From: Desulfosporosinus acidiphilus SJ4
GTDB lineage: Bacteria; Bacillota; Desulfitobacteriia; Desulfitobacteriales; Desulfitobacteriaceae
Length of the DNA: 64,000 bases
Assembly (NCBI RefSeq): GCF_000255115.2
Contig: NC_018068.1
Location: forward strand, 3,257,977 to 3,321,976
Direction: 5' to 3'
This document shows, piece after piece, positions 61,971 to 64,000 of the stretch. Both the position numbers and the translations under genes were made by a program. The notes under the pieces were generated by a model that saw only the letters and a list, made by a program, of their open reading frames with translations, was not told the DNA's origin and searched no databases. Within the stretch, counting starts at the first letter, position 1; every line of letters begins with the position of its first letter.

Positions 61971-62111
61971 AAAGAAAACTAAGCTGTCGCTTTCGCCAGA
62001 AGCTTAGCGACAGCTTAGCTGCACTTATACTAGCGGACGAAGACACTGTCTTCGCATGAATTAATTCTTCTTGCAGTAGTTAATCGAAGGTTATACTTTC
62101 TGATCGTATAA
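61971..62111 (-). repeat. Dispersed repeat family 1, copy H (full length, with an extended head hairpin)
   Basis: Head CTAAGCTGTCGC...GCGACAGCTTAG is a 12-bp stem, longer than in other copies. Core GCTGCACTTATACT, central hairpin CGAAGACA/TGTCTTCG, tail CGAAGGTTATACTTTCTGATCGTATAAAAAA. It lies between the helicase and rubredoxin genes. Confidence 0.85.
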
Positions 62112-62152
62112 AAAAGGGGTATCTCAAAGCAAGCTTTGTGACACCCCTTTTT
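62110..62152. terminator. Bidirectional terminator between helicase and rubredoxin
   Basis: GGGGTATCTCAAAGC pairs with GCTTTGTGACACCCC with two mismatches, with AAAAAA before and TTTTTT after. Confidence 0.9.
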
Positions 62153-62182
62153 TATTATCCGCAACTATGTTGTCCGTTCAGT

Positions 62183-62344
62183 TTAATCGGCAACTTCAAA
62201 TTCGCTTTTGGCCACACCACAAAGCGGGCAAACCCAATCATCCGGAATATCCTCAAAAGCGGTACCCGGTTCAATTCCTGAATCCGGGTCTCCCAGTTGA
62301 GGATCATAAACATAACCACAAGCACTGCAAACGTATTTTTTCAT
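62183..62344 (-). CDS. Rubredoxin
   Basis: 53 residues, read directly. Two metal-binding pairs, [11 protein letters not shown] and [11 protein letters not shown], with the typical [17 protein letters not shown] loop between them. Binds a single iron; electron carrier in anaerobes (oxygen and peroxide defence). ATG with GGAGG upstream. Not part of an obvious operon. Confidence 0.97.
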   Translation of the reverse strand: MKKYVCSACGYVYDPQLGDPDSGIEPGTAFEDIPDDWVCPLCGVAKSEFEVAD

Positions 62345-62436
62345 GATCAAACCTCCAATTGATGTTAAATATCATTGTTATCATATCATTATTATAATAA
62401 CATTATTCTGCTAAAATTGCTCTTCATCTTAATGTT

Positions 62437-62883
62437 CTATATTAAAATCTTTGTCAAGGAAATATTATAGTTCCTTAACACATAATCAATAAACTCCTCA
62501 GCACAGTGACAGGGTTCACGATGTTCACAAAAGCCAACTTCAAGTTTGCCGACGAGATGATGCTGTAAAACATGTACATTAACATATAAATGACTTACCC
62601 TTTGACTAACCGCTAAAAAATATCTTACCGCCAAATAAAACAAGACTAACAAGCAGAGACTGAAGAGTATTCCGAAATTGGGTAATAACCATGGTATACT
62701 GACGATGCAGACCCCAATAATCATCAACAACAGCATCCCAATAATCTCTCTGAGCTTTGCGCTTTTCCATTCATAATAACGTCTGAGGAATTCATAAAAT
62801 AAATTGGCAAAATTGGTTGATGGCACCGGAAGATTCATGGGTACTGCTGGTTTTGGGAACAGGAGATGATCGTAGATTCCCAA
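62437..62883 (-). CDS. Membrane protein of unknown function
   Basis: 148 residues, TTG start with GGGGGAG. Two membrane helices (about 46-65 and 68-88), then a soluble tail with CEHREPCHCAEEF, a Cys/His patch that could bind a metal. Family not recognised. Preceded by the structured RNA candidate and its terminator. Confidence 0.6.
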   Translation of the reverse strand: MGIYDHLLFPKPAVPMNLPVPSTNFANLFYEFLRRYYEWKSAKLREIIGMLLLMIIGVCIVSIPWLLPNFGILFSLCLLVLFYLAVRYFLAVSQRVSHLYVNVHVLQHHLVGKLEVGFCEHREPCHCAEEFIDYVLRNYNISLTKILI

Positions 62884-63040
62884 GGTATCTCCCCCTCTAG
62901 TTTATATTCAATCTGCGGAAAGAATTAACAATATAATTATATTATCCCCCTTTACCATTCTACCCTTCCATATAAAATTCCTTCACGCATTTAGAATCTC
63001 TAAACTCTTTTCTTTGATACCGCTTGGATCGTGGAGGTCT

Positions 63041-63077
63041 AAAAAAAAGCCTCTGAGCATAATCTTCTCAGAGGCTT
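63041..63077 (-). terminator. Terminator of the structured RNA candidate
   Basis: AAGCCTCTGAG pairs with CTCAGAGGCTT, followed on the minus strand by TTTTTTTT. Confidence 0.9.
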
Positions 63078-63300
63078 CAGCCAAATCTCAGCGTTTGCTA
63101 CGACCCGCTCTGTTTTACAGAGGTGCATAAACTGAGACATCCTTTCTCGGTGCTGCAGCACCGGAGAAACAGAACATATGGCAAGAAATCAGGAACCATG
63201 GTTTTCCTTGTCCTTTTGATTTCATTCGTTTCGAGGCTAATTATTTAGCCTGTTCATGCCGGACAAAGTATCCATTCCTATCTACTTATTCGCGCTGATC
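63041..63300 (-). ncRNA. Structured RNA candidate, about 230-260 nt, class unknown
   Basis: A run of hairpins on the minus strand with a strong terminator at its end. In plus-strand coordinates: AGGCTAA/TTAGCCT (63234-63251); GAAATCA/TGATTTC with GGAA/TTCC inside (63185-63223); TTTCT..CGGTGC/GCACCG..AGAAA (63143-63169); TCTCAG/CTGAGA enclosing CTCTGT-ttt-ACAGAG (63086-63137). No protein is encoded. It lies between the Fe-S oxidoreductase and membrane protein genes. The 5' end is not fixed; no clear promoter found. It could be an independent RNA or a leader with termination control. Confidence 0.5.
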
Positions 63301-63355
63301 ATAAGAAATTCCTTGAACGAAAAAAGATAACTTTTGGTAACTATTGTAGAATTAA

Positions 63356-64000
63356 CTATTTCTTGTTTCCTTTTTGCTTCTTTTTATTACGCTTTTCGAA
63401 AAGAAGTTCGGCAGTATGAATCACTTTAATATTAGGGTTTCGTTTATCCAATCCACCGGAAATTTGCATCAAACATCCGGGACAATCCACGGCTACGACT
63501 TCAGCCCCCGTTTCCTCAATATTATTAAGCTTTCGCTCCAAAATTGGTTCAGACAGTTCCGGGAATTTGATGGAGTACGAACCTGCAAATCCGCAGCAAC
63601 GATCAGACTCTTTCATTTCGATGAGCTCAACCCCTTTTGTATCACTCAGAAGTTTACGTTGCTCAGCGAAGACACCCATTTTTCTTTTCAGGTGACAGGA
63701 ATCGTGATAAGTAACTTTCAGCGGTACACCATCTCCACCTGGTTCAAGACCTCCCAGATCCGAAAGCAATTTGGAAAAGTCGAAGGATTTACGGCTTAAC
63801 TCAGCAGCCCGAGCAGCTAAAGCAGGATCGTCTTCAACGAGTTCCAGAAAACTATCTTTAAGAGCGTGGGTACAGGTTGGGCAGGCACTTACCACATAGT
63901 CAACATTTTCAGCATCGAGAGCTTCAATGTTCATTTTAGCCAGTTTTCGTGCATTGTTGCGGTCACCCATATAGGTAGCCGGAGCACCGCAACAAGATTG
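63356..64000 (-). CDS. CCG-domain Fe-S oxidoreductase subunit (GlcF/LldE type), partial
   Basis: At least 214 residues; the gene continues upstream beyond the window edge. Two cysteine-rich CCG domains: SCCGAP at the window edge and DRCCGFAGSYSIKF, plus the CPTC and CPGC motifs. Such subunits carry Fe-S clusters and pass electrons from glycolate or lactate dehydrogenases, or are part of heterodisulfide-reductase-like complexes. The basic C terminus is KKQKGNKK. The N-terminal ferredoxin part is not visible. Confidence 0.9.
   Translation of the reverse strand, partial: QSCCGAPATYMGDRNNARKLAKMNIEALDAENVDYVVSACPTCTHALKDSFLELVEDDPALAARAAELSRKSFDFSKLLSDLGGLEPGGDGVPLKVTYHDSCHLKRKMGVFAEQRKLLSDTKGVELIEMKESDRCCGFAGSYSIKFPELSEPILERKLNNIEETGAEVVAVDCPGCLMQISGGLDKRNPNIKVIHTAELLFEKRNKKKQKGNKK

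Noticed and set aside
1-64000. tRNA or rRNA genes
   Set aside because: I saw no GTTCRA-type T-loop/acceptor arrangement or conserved rRNA sequence; a formal tRNA scan was not possible.

Overview
The window looks like a chromosomal segment of an anaerobic, endospore-forming Firmicute of the Peptococcaceae type, most like Desulfosporosinus or Desulfitobacterium. This is inferred from gene content and protein character; no database was searched. The main pointers are Spo0A and SpoVM (sporulation), an MqnA-type menaquinone gene and menG, a ferredoxin and a rubredoxin, a siroheme/Fe-S reductase-like protein, a HesB-like protein whose conserved cysteine codon is UGA (selenocysteine), a c-di-AMP riboswitch, and the FlhB-like/YlqG-like pair. 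Most genes lie on the minus strand. I saw no rRNA, tRNA, CRISPR array or intact transposase.

Layout. 1-2 kb: three unrecognised membrane proteins. 2.3-8.6 kb: spo0A, an acetyltransferase, ferredoxin, a two-gene unit (zinc ribbon plus siroheme protein) behind a Crp-like box, an orphan OppA-type lipoprotein, and spoVM (21 codons). 8.7-20.6 kb: pssA, a DinG-type helicase with a degraded exonuclease domain, small proteins, the FlhB-like pair, a phosphodiesterase, and uvrC with a coupled small Cys-rich protein. 20.6-22.5 kb: an NlpC/P60 hydrolase under a c-di-AMP riboswitch, then about 630 nt of highly structured, non-coding, promoter-to-terminator sequence. 22.6-28.4 kb: DUF711 plus ACT pair, the Sec-HesB gene, an HD protein, a TPR protein, pepF. 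28.7-34.2 kb: a BMP-family (nucleoside-type) ABC importer operon ending in a GntR regulator. 34.4-44 kb: CYTH, pheA, thrC, a uridine-kinase-like protein, mgsA, a GIY-YIG protein, mqnA, an FAH-fold protein, nth, a TauE-type permease. 44-52 kb: VanW, PRC-barrel and acidic-repeat proteins, a YigZ-type protein, a thioesterase, a CBS protein, menG, a TetR regulator. 52-57.6 kb: feoABC, asparaginase, an HD protein, a GH18 protein. 57.7-64 kb: a Crp/Fnr regulator, an unknown protein, a Ski2-like helicase, rubredoxin, a second structured RNA candidate, and a partial CCG-domain Fe-S oxidoreductase that runs off the end.

Two dispersed repeat families thread the window. Family 1 (about 140 bp, four full and three shortened copies, all in the same orientation) carries compensating base changes in two hairpins, ends in a terminator when read on the minus strand, and could encode a 10-residue peptide. 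Family 2 (about 110-180 bp, three copies) has hairpins resembling IS200/IS605 ends. Together with the two structured RNA loci and the Sec-HesB gene, these are the features most worth follow-up.

Nine short genes were read directly from the sequence: a zinc ribbon, spoVM, a uvrC-coupled Cys-rich protein, full-length hesB across UGA, three small membrane proteins, rubredoxin, and the 62-residue form of ferredoxin. Start codons were moved in many places to the codon that has a ribosome binding site.
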